Below are positions 51,059-60,694 of a DNA stretch of 64,000 bases, in pieces. The DNA is taken from assembly GCA_965242505.1 (NCBI GenBank), contig OZ251449.1, positions 1,984,001 to 2,048,000 on the forward strand, read 5' to 3'. The position numbers and the translations under genes are program-made. The first letter of the stretch is position 1. Each line of letters opens with the position of its first letter. Source of the stretch: UBA2966 sp965242505. Its GTDB lineage: Bacteria > Pseudomonadota > Alphaproteobacteria > UBA2966. Below the pieces are notes generated by a model. The model was not told the origin of the DNA and searched no databases. It saw only the letters and a program-made list of their open reading frames with translations.

Positions 51059-53176
51059 TCAGCCGAGGGCCTCGACCTCGACGCGGGTGTCGCTGAGGGC
51101 GGGGCCCTGCCCGATATCGGTGAGGGCGGCGGGGTTGAGCGCGTTGACGCCGATCCCCACGCCGTCCGACTTGCGCCAGTACCCCATCGGCGCGACCACG
51201 ACGCCCTCCGCCGTCTCGTCCGACACCCGCGCTCTCACCTCGATCCTGGCGAGGTCGTTGAAGACGCCGACTCGGTCGCCGTCGCCGATGTTCCGCGTCC
51301 TGGCGTCGTCGGGGTGCACGAGAACGAAGGGATCGCCGGCCGTCCTCTTCTGGACGGCGAGATTGCCGTAGCTGGAATTGAGGAACGCATGACTCTTCGG
51401 CGAAATGAGCGCGAGCGGATAGCGGGGGTCGTCGGTCTCCGCCGGAACGTAGTTCGGGAGAGGGTCCACGGCGCCCGCCGGCTGGCGTTCCTCGTACCCC
51501 TGGCGCAGGCGGGGCAGCACCAGGTTTCCTTCCAGCGCGCGCGACGACAGGAACTCGCACTTCCCGGACGGGGTCGGAAAATCGCCCTGCGCGTGCGGCA
51601 ATCGGGTATCGGGATCGCCCACGTTGAGGCGCGCGTAGCCTTCCCGCCGCAGGCGCTCCATGTCGATGCCCTCGAGCGCCGGATGGTCCCAGTCGATGGC
51701 GTCGCGGGCGATTTCTTCGTCGGAGCGGCGGAAATACGGCTCGTTGAAACCGAAGGTCGCGGCGAGGCGCCGGAACAGCTCGGCGTTGGGCACGGACTCG
51801 CCCAGGGGCGCGATCGCGGGCTCGCTGACGCCGAGGAAGAACTGTCCCCAGGAATAGACGAGTTCGAACTGTTCGAGCTGGGTCGAGGCCGGCAGGAGGA
51901 TGTCCGCGTAATCCGCCGTGTCGGTCTGAAACTGCTCGCTGACCACGGTGAACAGGTCGTCGCGTTCGAGTCCCCGGGCGACCGCCTGCTGGTCGGGCGT
52001 CGTGACCATGGGATTGCAGTTGTAGACGAACAGGGCCTTGATCGGCGGGTCGAGGTCGCCGGTCAGCGCCGGACCCATTTCGATCTGGTTGACGACGCGG
52101 GTCCCCGGGCGGATGAAATCGGGACGGGAAATCCGATCGCCCCGCGAGGGCAGGGATCTCGCCGCGCTCTGCAGGACCCCGCCGCCGACATGCCGCCAGG
52201 CTCCGACCAGCGCCGGCAGGGACACGAGCGCGCGGACGGTCTGGCCGCCGTTCCGGTGGCGCTCCACGGCGACGCCGACCCGGATGACCGACGGTTGGGT
52301 CGTCGCGTACTCGCGCGCGAGCCGGCGCACGTCGTCGGCGGGAAGCCCCGTGATGGCGGCCACGCGGTCGGGCGGATACTCGGCCGCGCGCCCCTCGAGT
52401 TCGGCGAAGCCCACCGTGTGGTCGGCGACGTAGTCGGCGTCGATCAGGTCCTCGGCGATGATCACGTTCATCATCCCGAGGGCGAGAGCCGCATCCGTCC
52501 CGGGACGGATCCGCACGTGCCAGTCCGCCCTGGCGGCGGTGCGCGAACGGATGGGGTCGACGACGACCACCTTGGCGCCGGCGCGGCGCGCTTCGGCGAT
52601 CATCGGCCACTGGTGCATGTGCGTGGATATCGTGTTGCAGCCCCAGATGACGATGTAGCGCGAGTGCGCGAAGCTCAACGGATCGACGCCCGCCGACACG
52701 CCGGTCGTCATGACGGAGGCGGAGTTCGCGGCCGACGCGCAGAGCGTGCGCTCCATGATCGTCGCGCCGAGCCTGTTGAAGAAAGCGTCTCCCGAGTTCA
52801 GGCCGTGCACGAACCCCTGCTGTCCGATGTAGCTGCAAGGCAGGATCGCCTCGGCCCCGAACTCGTCCATGACGGCGCGAAAGCGGTCGTGGATGTCGGC
52901 GAGCGCCTCGGTCCAGGTGATGCGCTCGAACCGGCCCTCGCCCTTGGCGCCGACCCGCCGTTGCGGATGGAGCACGCGGTCGGGACTGTGGACCCGGTCC
53001 TGATAGTTCTTGACCTTCACGCACAGCGCGCCGCGCGTGAACGGATGGTCGCGCCGGCCCCGGACGCCCGTCACCCGGCCGTCCTCGACCGTCGCCACCA
53101 TGGCGCACGAATCGGGACAGTCGTGAGGGCACGTCGCGAAGACTTCCCCGGAATCGAGGGCTTCCTGAACCGCCAC
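51059..53176 (-). CDS. Molybdopterin oxidoreductase (DMSO reductase superfamily)
   Basis: The 705-residue product is a cytoplasmic-type member (no twin-arginine signal is visible) of the bis-MGD molybdenum or tungsten enzymes. The N-terminal [4Fe-4S] motif is CPHDCPDSC (Cys16, 20, 24), with the fourth cysteine in GALCVKVKNYQDR. Later marks are GCNTISTHMHQWPMI, VVVVDPIRSRTA, YNCNPMVTTPD and a C-terminal molydopterin-binding domain (SPKSHAFLNSSYGN). The start is GTG with GGAGG six bases upstream; longer starts lack support. It is divergent from an Old Yellow Enzyme. Substrate unknown. Confidence 0.9.
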   Translation of the reverse strand: MAVQEALDSGEVFATCPHDCPDSCAMVATVEDGRVTGVRGRRDHPFTRGALCVKVKNYQDRVHSPDRVLHPQRRVGAKGEGRFERITWTEALADIHDRFRAVMDEFGAEAILPCSYIGQQGFVHGLNSGDAFFNRLGATIMERTLCASAANSASVMTTGVSAGVDPLSFAHSRYIVIWGCNTISTHMHQWPMIAEARRAGAKVVVVDPIRSRTAARADWHVRIRPGTDAALALGMMNVIIAEDLIDADYVADHTVGFAELEGRAAEYPPDRVAAITGLPADDVRRLAREYATTQPSVIRVGVAVERHRNGGQTVRALVSLPALVGAWRHVGGGVLQSAARSLPSRGDRISRPDFIRPGTRVVNQIEMGPALTGDLDPPIKALFVYNCNPMVTTPDQQAVARGLERDDLFTVVSEQFQTDTADYADILLPASTQLEQFELVYSWGQFFLGVSEPAIAPLGESVPNAELFRRLAATFGFNEPYFRRSDEEIARDAIDWDHPALEGIDMERLRREGYARLNVGDPDTRLPHAQGDFPTPSGKCEFLSSRALEGNLVLPRLRQGYEERQPAGAVDPLPNYVPAETDDPRYPLALISPKSHAFLNSSYGNLAVQKRTAGDPFVLVHPDDARTRNIGDGDRVGVFNDLARIEVRARVSDETAEGVVVAPMGYWRKSDGVGIGVNALNPAALTDIGQGPALSDTRVEVEALG

Positions 53177-53324
53177 GGGCGTCCTCCATGTCGATGTGGG
53201 CGCGATGATGGATCGCATCGTATCAGAAGAGCGCGCGGCGTTGCAGCCGGCTCCGTTTGACGGCGCGATCGTCGGCGGTGTAAGTCGGCTGCCGTCGCGA
53301 ACCACGAACCGCAGGGACCGCTCG

Positions 53325-54446
53325 ATGGACAGCCGGCTGTTCAAGCCCATCAAGCTTCGCGGCCTCGAACTGGCCAACCGCATCGTCGTCGCCCCGATGT
53401 GCCAATACAGCGCCGCGGACGGCGCCGCGAGCGACTGGCACCTCATGCACCTCGGCCAGTTCTCGGTCTCGGGCGTCGGGTTGCTGCTGACGGAAGCGAC
53501 GGGCGTGGTTCCCGAGGGGCGCATCTCGCCGAATTGCCTGGGTCTCTATTCCGACGAGAACGAGAAGGCCCTGAAGCGCGTCGCGACGTTCGTCCGGGAG
53601 TACGGCAATTCCCCCATCGGCATCCAGCTCGCCCATGCCGGGCGCAAGGCATCGACCGAACCGCCGTGGCGGGGCCAGGGTCCGGTCACGCCCGAGAACG
53701 GGGGCTGGGAACCCGTGGCGCCGTCGGCGATTCCGTTTTCCAACCGCTCGGTCACGCCCAGAGCGCTGGACAGGGCGGGGATCGAGCGCGCCCAGGACGC
53801 GTTCGTCGCGGCGGCCGGACGGGCGGAGCGACTCGACCTCGACTGCATCGAAATCCATGCGGCGCACGGCTATCTGATGCAGTCGTTCCTCTCCCCGCTT
53901 TCCAACAGGCGCGAGGACGAGTACGGCGGCAGCCTGGAAAACCGGATGCGGTTCCTCCTGGAGACCTTCGAGAAGGTCCGCGCCGCGTGGCCGAAGGAGA
54001 AACCGCTCGGAGTCCGCATCAGCGCGAGCGACTGGGTGGAAGGAGGTTGGGAGATCGGCGATTCCGTCGTCCTCGCCAGGGAACTGGAGAAGCGGGGCTG
54101 CGACTTCATCGTCGCGTCGAGCGGCGGCGCGACGCCCGATGCCGTCGCCGCCGCCGGACCCGGCTACCAGGTCGGTTTCGCCGCCGAGATCAAACGCGAC
54201 CTGACGGACATGGCGGTGATGGCGGTGGGCCTGATCACCGATCCTCACCAGGCGGACAGCATCGTCCGCTCCGGCCAGGCCGACATGGTCGCGCTGGCGC
54301 GCGGTATGCTCTACAAGCCGCACTGGACGTGGGAGGCGGCCGTGGCGCTCGGCCAGGAAGCGGCGTATCCCCATCAGTACGCGCGTTGCCATCCCGACCT
54401 GCTGGGGTTGCCCGTCCCCGGCAAACTGCCGGCGGCGAAGAATTAG
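53325..54446 (+). CDS. NADH:flavin oxidoreductase, YqjM-like Old Yellow Enzyme
   Basis: The 373-residue FMN enzyme reduces activated double bonds (enones, nitro compounds). It begins MDSRLFKPIKLRGLELANRI and has VVAPMCQYS with the modulating cysteine of the YqjM class, IQLAHAGRK, the active-site IHAAHGYL, and LSPLSNRREDEYGGSLENR. The start matches the family; a longer frame upstream is unlikely. It is divergent from the molybdopterin oxidoreductase with about 150 bases between. Confidence 0.94.
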   Translation: MDSRLFKPIKLRGLELANRIVVAPMCQYSAADGAASDWHLMHLGQFSVSGVGLLLTEATGVVPEGRISPNCLGLYSDENEKALKRVATFVREYGNSPIGIQLAHAGRKASTEPPWRGQGPVTPENGGWEPVAPSAIPFSNRSVTPRALDRAGIERAQDAFVAAAGRAERLDLDCIEIHAAHGYLMQSFLSPLSNRREDEYGGSLENRMRFLLETFEKVRAAWPKEKPLGVRISASDWVEGGWEIGDSVVLARELEKRGCDFIVASSGGATPDAVAAAGPGYQVGFAAEIKRDLTDMAVMAVGLITDPHQADSIVRSGQADMVALARGMLYKPHWTWEAAVALGQEAAYPHQYARCHPDLLGLPVPGKLPAAKN

Positions 54447-54524
54447 CCCGCATTTCTCATACTGCTCGTCCGCAGGCTTCATCCGGCGACGGGGGCGCCG
54501 CAGGGTCCGCTCATGCTCCTCCCC

Positions 54525-54672
54525 CCTGACGCGACCCCCACCCCGGCCCTCCCCCTGCAAGGGAGAGGGAGAAGAGAGGGGACGGAGGGGCCGTTGACGC
54601 TCCTCCCCCCTTGCAGGGGGGGCCATTCATACTCCTCCCCCATAACAGGGGGGAGGTCGGGAGGGGGGTGGA
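54525..54672. repeat. Palindromic repeats (B, partial A, A)
   Basis: A B hairpin, a partial A unit, and a full A hairpin lie between the Old Yellow Enzyme and the MATE pump. Both flanks carry the boundary motif: CCCGCATTTCTCATAC at 54447 just after the stop, and TATGAGAAATGCGG at 54714 before the next start. Confidence 0.75.
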
Positions 54673-54721
54673 TCGCGGCCCCGCAACGCCGCGCAATCAT
54701 CGATCTCCGTCGGTATGAGAA

Positions 54722-56074
54722 ATGCGGATTAGAGTGAGGGCGGCTCCGCCGTCGCCACCGGCGAGCGGCGAGCACCGGCGGGTCTGGCGGATCGCCGGCC
54801 CCATCATCCTGTCCAACGCCTCCACGCCCTTGCTGGGCGCGGTCGATACGGCCGTCGTCGGCCATCTCGACAGCCCCGTCTACCTCGGCGGCGTGGCCGT
54901 CGGAACGCTGGTCTTCAACTACGTGTACTGGGGGTTCGGCTTCCTGCGCATGGGCACGACCGGACTGGCGGCCCAGGCGTTCGGCGCCCGCGACGACCGG
55001 GAGATATGGGCCACCTTGCATCGGGGGTTGGTCATCGCCGCCGTGTTGTCGGCGCTCGTCGTCGCGCTGCAGGTTCCGGTCGTCGGAACGGCCCTGTGGC
55101 TGGTCGACGCCAGCGCGGCGGTGGAAGCCCTGGCGGGCGGGTATTTCCACGTCCGCGTCTGGGGGGCGCCGGCCGCGCTCGCGAACTACGTGCTGCTGGG
55201 TTGGCTCATCGGCCTGCGGCGGTCCGGCTCGGCTCTCGCGATACAGGTCTTCATGAACGGCCTGAACGCGGCCCTGGACTTCGTGTTCGTGATCGGCTTC
55301 GGCTGGGACGTCGAAGGCGTCGCGCTCGCCAGCGCGCTCTCCGAATACGCCGCCCTCGTCCTCGGCCTGGTTCTGTGCGCGAGGGTCCTTCGCGCGGAGC
55401 GGGCGCGGCGGAGCGCGGGGGCGCTATGGGACGCCGGCCGGTTCCGCCGCCTCGCCGCGATCAACGGGGACATCTTCGTCCGCACGCTGTTCCTGATCTC
55501 CGCGTTCGCGGTGTTCACCGCGCAGGGAGCCGGGATGGGCGATACGATCCTTGCCGCCAACGCGCTGCTGCTCAATTTTCTGATGTTCGTCTCCCATGCC
55601 CTGGACGGCTTCGCCCACGCGGCGAGCGCGCTCGTGGGGGGCGCGGCCGGGGCGCGCGACCGAACCGCCTTCCGCCGCTCCGTCGTCGTCTCGACGTTCT
55701 GGGCGGCCGCGACCGCGCTGGCGTTCGCCGCGGCGTACGCCTCGGCGGGACACCTCGTCGTCGACGCGCTCACCGGGCTGCCGGACGTGCGGCGGGAGTC
55801 GTACGCGTATCTGCCCTGGCTGATCGCCTCTCCGCTGGTCTCGGTCTGGAGCTTCCAGCTCGACGGCATCTTCATCGGCGCGACCGAAACCCGCTCGATG
55901 CGGAACGCGATGGCGCTCTCGTTCCTCGGATACGTCGGGGCGCTGGCGTTCCTTGCGCCCGCTTACGGCAATCACGGACTCTGGGCCGCCCTGATGCTCT
56001 TCATGGCCTTGCGCGGGGTCACGCTCGCCGTCCGCTATCCCGCCATCGAGCGGCGCATCGGAAACGGAACCTGA
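54722..56074 (+). CDS. MATE family efflux transporter (DinF-like)
   Basis: The 450-residue membrane protein has 12 hydrophobic helices. It starts its first helix with VWRIAGPIILSNASTPLLGAVDTAVVGHL and continues FLRMGTTGLAAQAFGARDD, both typical of the DinF branch of MATE exporters, which expel drugs or metabolites against sodium or protons. The first ATG lies in a recurrent boundary motif, and a GTG four codons on may be the true start. A second-half domain repeats the fold, as usual. Confidence 0.92.
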   Translation: MRIRVRAAPPSPPASGEHRRVWRIAGPIILSNASTPLLGAVDTAVVGHLDSPVYLGGVAVGTLVFNYVYWGFGFLRMGTTGLAAQAFGARDDREIWATLHRGLVIAAVLSALVVALQVPVVGTALWLVDASAAVEALAGGYFHVRVWGAPAALANYVLLGWLIGLRRSGSALAIQVFMNGLNAALDFVFVIGFGWDVEGVALASALSEYAALVLGLVLCARVLRAERARRSAGALWDAGRFRRLAAINGDIFVRTLFLISAFAVFTAQGAGMGDTILAANALLLNFLMFVSHALDGFAHAASALVGGAAGARDRTAFRRSVVVSTFWAAATALAFAAAYASAGHLVVDALTGLPDVRRESYAYLPWLIASPLVSVWSFQLDGIFIGATETRSMRNAMALSFLGYVGALAFLAPAYGNHGLWAALMLFMALRGVTLAVRYPAIERRIGNGT

Positions 56075-56087
56075 CCGCCCGGCGCCG

Positions 56088-56260
56088 CGATCACCCCCCT
56101 CCCGACCTCCCCCCTGTCAGGGGGGAGGAGTATGAATGGGGCCTCCCTCCTGTCAGGGGGAAGAGCATCAATGGTTCTTTCCCGCCCCCTCGTTCTCCCT
56201 CTCCCTTGCAGGGGGAGGGCCGGGGTGGGGGTCGCGCCAGGGGGAGGAGCATGAACGGAC
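56088..56260. repeat. Palindromic repeats (types A, partial A and B)
   Basis: An A hairpin, a short second A arm (CCTCCTGTCAGGGGGAAG) and a B hairpin lie between the MATE gene and dapF, directly after the MATE stop. Confidence 0.7.
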
Positions 56261-56312
56261 CCTTTCCGACCGCGGGTGGACTTGCGCGGCCACGAAGCCA
56301 TATAAGGCGGCG

Positions 56313-57179
56313 ATGAGCGCGTCCCCCTCTCCCATCCCGTTCACCAAGATGCATGGCCTCGGCAACGATTTCGTCGTGCTGGACGCGCGCGCGCGCGCCA
56401 TTTCGCTCGCGCCCGGCGACGTGCGGCGCATCGCGGACCGCAGGCGCGGCGTCGGCTGCGATCAACTCGTCGTCATCGAGCGGTCGGACCGCGCCGGCGC
56501 CTTCATGCGGGTCCACAACGCCGACGGCGGCGAAGCGCCGGCCTGCGGGAACGCGGCCCGTTGCCTGGCGAATGTGTTGATGGACGAACTGGGCGCCGAC
56601 GCGGTCGCTCTCGACACCGCGGCGGGCAGGCTGGAGGCTTCCCGGGACGGTTCGGGGATGGTCACCGTCGACCAGGGGCCGGCGCGGACCGATTGGCGAG
56701 ACGTCCCGCTGGCGCGCGAGATGGACACGCTCCACATGGACCTGTCCGTCGGCGGACGGGCGGTCACGGCGCTGAACGACGCCGTCGGCGTGAACGTCGG
56801 GAATCCGCACGCCGTGTTCTTCGTCGACGACGTCGACTCGGTCGATCTGGCGTCGGTCGGGCCCGGTCTCGAACGCCACGCGCTGTTTCCCGAGCGCGCG
56901 AACATCAGCATCGCGCAGGCGCGCGCCCGCAACTCGATCCGGGTTCGGGTATGGGAGCGTGGCGTGGGCGTCACTTCCGCCTGCGGAACCGCGGCCTGCG
57001 CCGTCGCGGTCGCCGGCGCCCGCCGGGGCCTGACGGACCGCTCGGCCGACGTTCACCTCGACGGCGGGACCCTCCGGGTCCGGTGGCGAGAGGACGGGCG
57101 CGTGCTGATGACGGGACCGGTCGCGACCAGCTTCACCGGCATCCTCGACGGCGCGCTGCTGGAGGGGGGCGGCCCGTGA
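56313..57179 (+). CDS. dapF: Diaminopimelate epimerase
   Basis: The 288-residue enzyme converts LL- to meso-diaminopimelate for lysine and peptidoglycan. The two catalytic cysteines are in PACGNAARC and SACGTAACA. MHGLGNDFVVLD is the usual N-terminal motif. The ATG giving MSASPSPIPFTKMHG was chosen. It is the first gene of a dapF-mtaB-ftsY chain joined by 4-nt overlaps. Confidence 0.96.
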   Translation: MSASPSPIPFTKMHGLGNDFVVLDARARAISLAPGDVRRIADRRRGVGCDQLVVIERSDRAGAFMRVHNADGGEAPACGNAARCLANVLMDELGADAVALDTAAGRLEASRDGSGMVTVDQGPARTDWRDVPLAREMDTLHMDLSVGGRAVTALNDAVGVNVGNPHAVFFVDDVDSVDLASVGPGLERHALFPERANISIAQARARNSIRVRVWERGVGVTSACGTAACAVAVAGARRGLTDRSADVHLDGGTLRVRWREDGRVLMTGPVATSFTGILDGALLEGGGP

Positions 57180-58447
57180 CGGCTCCCCTCCGACGTGGAC
57201 CGGAGGTCGTGACCTTCGGATGCCGCCTCAATTCCTACGAGTCGGAGATCGTCCGGCGCGAGGCCGCGGCGGCGGGCCTGGTCAACGCGGTGGTCGTCAA
57301 CACCTGCGCCGTGACCGCCGAGGCCGAACGGCAGGCGCGGCAGACGATCCGGCGGCTGCGGCGCGAGGCCCCCGACCGGGAGATCATCGTGACCGGCTGC
57401 GCGGCCCAGCTGCGTCCGGACGCATACGCGGAAATGCCCGAGGTCGATCGCGTGCTCGGCAACGTCGAGAAACTCTCGCGAGAGCACTACGCATCCGGAC
57501 CCGGGCCGGAGAGCTCGATCGTCGTCGCCGATGTCATGAGGGTGACGGAGACCGCGGGCCACCTGGTCGAGGGTTTCGACGGACGCGCGCGCGCCTTTCT
57601 CGAGATCCAGCAGGGCTGCGATCACCGCTGCTCCTTCTGCATCATCCCGTTCGCGCGGGGGCCCAGCCGCAGCGTGCCGGTCGAACGCGTCGTCGCCGAG
57701 GCGCGAACCCTGGTCGCGGCGGGTTACCGCGAGATCGTTCTGACTGGCGTCGACGTCACGGCCTACGGCGCCGACAGGTCGGACTGTCCCGGACTTGGCG
57801 GCCTGGTTCGCACGGTGCTGCGGGACGCGCCGGACCTGCCCCGGCTCAGGCTGTCTTCTCTGGATCCCGTCGAGATCGACGACGAGCTGAAGGCGGCGGT
57901 CGCCGACGAGCCGCGGCTCATGCCGCACCTCCACCTGAGTTTGCAGTCCGGAGACGACCTCGTTCTCAAGCGCATGAAGCGCCGCCACGCGCGCGCCGAC
58001 GCGGTGGAGCTCTGCCGGGAGCTTCGGCGGGGCCGCCCCGGCCTCGTGTTCGGCGCCGACCTGATCGCCGGCTTTCCCACCGAGACCCGCGGGATGTTCG
58101 AGAACTCCCTGCGCCTGATCGACGACTGCGGCCTGACGTATCTCCACGTCTTCCCCTATTCGCCGCGTCCGGGAACCCCCGCCGCCCGTATGCCCCAGGT
58201 GGCCGGGGGGGACCGCAAGGCGCGTTCGGCCCGTCTGCGCGCCGCGGGGGCGGGAGCGCTCGCGGCCTATCTCGGGAGTCGCGTCGGCGCCGTCGAGTCC
58301 GTGCTGATCGAGCGCCGCGGCGAGGGCCGGACGGAAGGCTACGCGCGCGTCCGGACCGGGGACGGCGGTCCCGAGCCGGGCGCCATCGTCCCCGTTCGCA
58401 TCACCGGCGTTTCGGAGGATCGGCTCGTGGGCCGCATCGCGGCGTGA
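57176..58447 (+). CDS. mtaB: tRNA t6A37 methylthiotransferase MtaB
   Basis: The 423-residue radical SAM enzyme adds a methylthio group to t6A at position 37 of tRNAs reading ANN codons. The N-terminal cluster cysteines are in FGCRLNSYESE, VVNTCAVT and VTGCAAQ. The radical SAM motif is CDHRCSFC, followed by IPFARGPSRSVP. A TRAM-type C-terminal end is present. It starts at GTG overlapping the dapF stop (GTGA) and ends overlapping ftsY in the same way. Confidence 0.95.
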   Translation: MTAPLRRGPEVVTFGCRLNSYESEIVRREAAAAGLVNAVVVNTCAVTAEAERQARQTIRRLRREAPDREIIVTGCAAQLRPDAYAEMPEVDRVLGNVEKLSREHYASGPGPESSIVVADVMRVTETAGHLVEGFDGRARAFLEIQQGCDHRCSFCIIPFARGPSRSVPVERVVAEARTLVAAGYREIVLTGVDVTAYGADRSDCPGLGGLVRTVLRDAPDLPRLRLSSLDPVEIDDELKAAVADEPRLMPHLHLSLQSGDDLVLKRMKRRHARADAVELCRELRRGRPGLVFGADLIAGFPTETRGMFENSLRLIDDCGLTYLHVFPYSPRPGTPAARMPQVAGGDRKARSARLRAAGAGALAAYLGSRVGAVESVLIERRGEGRTEGYARVRTGDGGPEPGAIVPVRITGVSEDRLVGRIAA

Positions 58448-59382
58448 CCGAACGGGACGGAGAGCGGTCGGGCTGGTTTTCGCGCCTCAGACGGGGCCTT
58501 GGAAAGTCGGCGGGCGCCTTGAGCGAAGGCATCGCCGGGATTCTGGCGAAGCGCCGTCTCGACGGCGAGTCGCTCGAAGCCCTTGAGGAACTCCTCATCG
58601 CTTCGGATCTCGGCGTGTCGCTGGCGGCCCGCATGACCGCGGAACTGGGCCGGTCTCGTCTCGACGGGAGAATCACGCCCGAGGAGGTGCGGGGGATCCT
58701 CGCGCGGGAGATCGCCAGGCTCCTCGAACCCGTGGCGGTTCCCTTCGAGGTGGACCCCTCCCGCAAGCCGCACGTCGCGCTGGTCGTCGGCGTCAACGGG
58801 ACCGGCAAGACCACCACGATCGGCAAGCTCGCCCACGGCCTTCGGCGCCGGGGATGCGCCACGGTCATCGCGGCGGGGGACACCTTCCGCGCCGCGGCGA
58901 TCGAGCAGATCCAGGTCTGGGGCGAACGGGCCGGCGCCGAGGTCGTCGCTCGGGAACCGGGCGCGGACGCCGCCGGCCTCGCCTACGACGCGCTCCGGCA
59001 GGCCCGGTCCCGAAGCGCCGACGCGCTCCTGGTCGACACGGCCGGGCGCCTGCACAACAGGTCCGACCTCATGGCGGAGCTGGAAAAGATCGTCCGCGTA
59101 CTGGGCAAGCTGGACGACTCCGCGCCCCACAGCGTGCTGCTCGTGCTCGACGCGACCACGGGACAGAACGCCCTGCGGCAGGTCGAGGTCTTTCGGGACG
59201 TCTGCGGCGTCACGGGACTCGTGATGACCAAGCTCGACGGGACGGCGAAGGGAGGCGTGCTGGTGGCCGTGGCCGAGAAGTTCGGACTGCCGGTGCACGC
59301 CGTCGGCGTCGGAGAGGGGATCGAGGACCTTCAGCCGTTCGAGGCCGAGAGATTCGCGAAGGCGCTCGTCGGCCTCGATTAG
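58444..59382 (+). CDS. ftsY: Signal recognition particle receptor FtsY
   Basis: The 312-residue GTPase receives the SRP-ribosome complex at the membrane. The NG domain is complete: GVNGTGKTTTIGKLA (G1), AAGDTFRAAA, VDTAGRLHN (G3), TKLDGTAKGG (G4 region) and GVGEGIEDLQPF. The long acidic A domain of E. coli FtsY is missing, which is normal for alphaproteobacteria. It starts at GTG, overlapping mtaB (GTGA). Confidence 0.96.
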   Translation: MTERDGERSGWFSRLRRGLGKSAGALSEGIAGILAKRRLDGESLEALEELLIASDLGVSLAARMTAELGRSRLDGRITPEEVRGILAREIARLLEPVAVPFEVDPSRKPHVALVVGVNGTGKTTTIGKLAHGLRRRGCATVIAAGDTFRAAAIEQIQVWGERAGAEVVAREPGADAAGLAYDALRQARSRSADALLVDTAGRLHNRSDLMAELEKIVRVLGKLDDSAPHSVLLVLDATTGQNALRQVEVFRDVCGVTGLVMTKLDGTAKGGVLVAVAEKFGLPVHAVGVGEGIEDLQPFEAERFAKALVGLD

Positions 59383-59399
59383 CCCGCATTTCTCCAATT

Positions 59400-59705
59400 C
59401 ATGCTCTTCCCCCCTGGCAGGGGGGAGCCAATTCATACTCCTCCCCCCTGACAGGGGGGAGGTCGGGAGGGGGGTGATGGCGGCCCCGCAACGCCGCTCG
59501 CGCGAAAGCAGCGCCGCGGCCACCGGCCCCGTTCGCGCTCCTCTCCCAGCCGCGACCCCCACCCCGACCCTCCCCCTGCAAGGGAGAGGGAGAAAAACGG
59601 GGGGAGCCAATTCATACTCCTCCCCCCTGACAGGGGGGAGGTCGGGAGGGGGTGATGGCGGCCAGGGGGGAGGGAGAAGAAGGGGGGACGGGAGGGGGGT
59701 GGAGC
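59400..59705. repeat. Cluster of palindromic repeats between convergent genes
   Basis: Several A hairpins (CTCCCCCCTGACAGGGGGGAG) and a B hairpin, some truncated, fill the 366-base gap between ftsY and the SLAM operon's last gene. The boundary motif CCCGCATTTCTCC directly follows the ftsY stop. Sequence between them repeats AATTCATACTCCTCCCCCCT, so part of this cluster was duplicated locally. Confidence 0.75.
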
Positions 59706-59748
59706 CTGAACGGACCCTGCGGCGGGCCCGCGACCGCGGCGTCGCTTC

Positions 59749-60180
59749 TCAGTCCCGTAGCCGCCGCACGTCCCAAAGTTCTTTATACGGATTCCAGGAC
59801 AACGCATATCTCTCCCGACATTGCAGCATATATTTAACACGTTTATACCCTGTATTCACCCGAATTTCTGCGGTAGTGGAATCGTTACAAGGAAAATCCT
59901 TACGTCCTCCGGCCCGTATTATGTTTTCTTCCCACTGCCATCCTCTGATTCGATAATCGAAATACAGTGTATTATATGAATTGTTAATTATAATGTTGAA
60001 TGGTGGATAATACGACTCCATTTCATTGCTACCATGATCGAAATACTGTATATTATATTGTGCATCGACCGCTATATCTGCATATGTGTCTATTGGTAAG
60101 ATTAAAACCGAAACACACCCTATTACGGAAAATAATTTCGCCATTACGGTTTTCCAAATCGGTTCGTTGATCTTCGTCAT
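59749..60180 (-). CDS. Exported small protein, unknown, last gene of the SLAM operon (AT-rich)
   Basis: The 143-residue product has a hydrophobic signal segment after a short N-terminus (MAKLFSVIGCVSVLILPIDTYA), then a mature part rich in Asn, Tyr and Ile. Cysteines are seen in FPCNDS and MLQCRERYA, so a disulfide is possible. I do not recognise a family. The DNA is plainly AT-rich against its surroundings, which points to recent transfer. The ATG overlaps the stop of the preceding membrane protein gene as ATGA. The place downstream of SLAM suggests an accessory or cargo-related role; that is inference. Confidence 0.6.
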   Translation of the reverse strand: MTKINEPIWKTVMAKLFSVIGCVSVLILPIDTYADIAVDAQYNIQYFDHGSNEMESYYPPFNIIINNSYNTLYFDYRIRGWQWEENIIRAGGRKDFPCNDSTTAEIRVNTGYKRVKYMLQCRERYALSWNPYKELWDVRRLRD

Positions 60181-60680
60181 TTCCCGGCTCTTCCTTGACC
60201 GAGAAGATAACCGGCAATCGTTCCGAGGAGACCGTAGGCCGGCGCAATTTGTGTGTTGCTGAACCCGGCCGTGATCAGGAACAATGCTGCCGCGACCAAG
60301 ATCGTGACGATACCGAAGCGTTCTATCTCTTCCGATTTATCGGAAAGGTGTTTTCTGAATGCAATCAACATGACAGAGATTACGATGATTGCGAAGAGAA
60401 GGACGACTCCCGAAAGAGCGACTTCTTTGTTGCTCAAAATATCGGCAATAGGGATCATCTCGCTTCTTGACATAGGCGTGGGAAATAATGGATTAGTGCC
60501 AGAGGGCACGAGATCCGGCGCGTCGACCGTTGCATTGCCTGGCGTGTCGGGTTGCGAGAGCGCCGAGTTTCCCGAAGAAAACGCTGCTGGTACGGCCGTA
60601 GTGAGCAGGAAGGCGAGGGCGAAGGCGGCGGCCGTGCGGAACGCGCCGGTTCGGAACCCCTCGCCGAGGAAACGGGGCAT
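60177..60680 (-). CDS. Membrane protein, unknown, in the SLAM operon
   Basis: The 167-residue product has an N-terminal signal-like helix (about 14-34), a linker of about 50 residues, and two transmembrane helices (about 88-108 VALSGVVLLFAIIVISVMLI and 122-141 GIVTILVAAALFLITAGF), then GLLGTIAGYLLGQG. The first 30 codons are GC-rich and the rest AT-rich, with a switch near 60.59 kb, so the gene looks mosaic. It starts 14 bases after the SLAM stop. Family not recognised. Confidence 0.6.
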   Translation of the reverse strand: MPRFLGEGFRTGAFRTAAAFALAFLLTTAVPAAFSSGNSALSQPDTPGNATVDAPDLVPSGTNPLFPTPMSRSEMIPIADILSNKEVALSGVVLLFAIIVISVMLIAFRKHLSDKSEEIERFGIVTILVAAALFLITAGFSNTQIAPAYGLLGTIAGYLLGQGRAGK

Positions 60681-60694
60681 CGGTCCGCCGCCGT

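Noticed and set aside
51059..53524. Longer version of the molybdopterin oxidoreductase starting upstream
   Set aside because: The extra N-terminal stretch overlaps the divergent gene, lacks family similarity, and the GTG with GGAGG upstream puts the Fe-S cysteines at the usual place.
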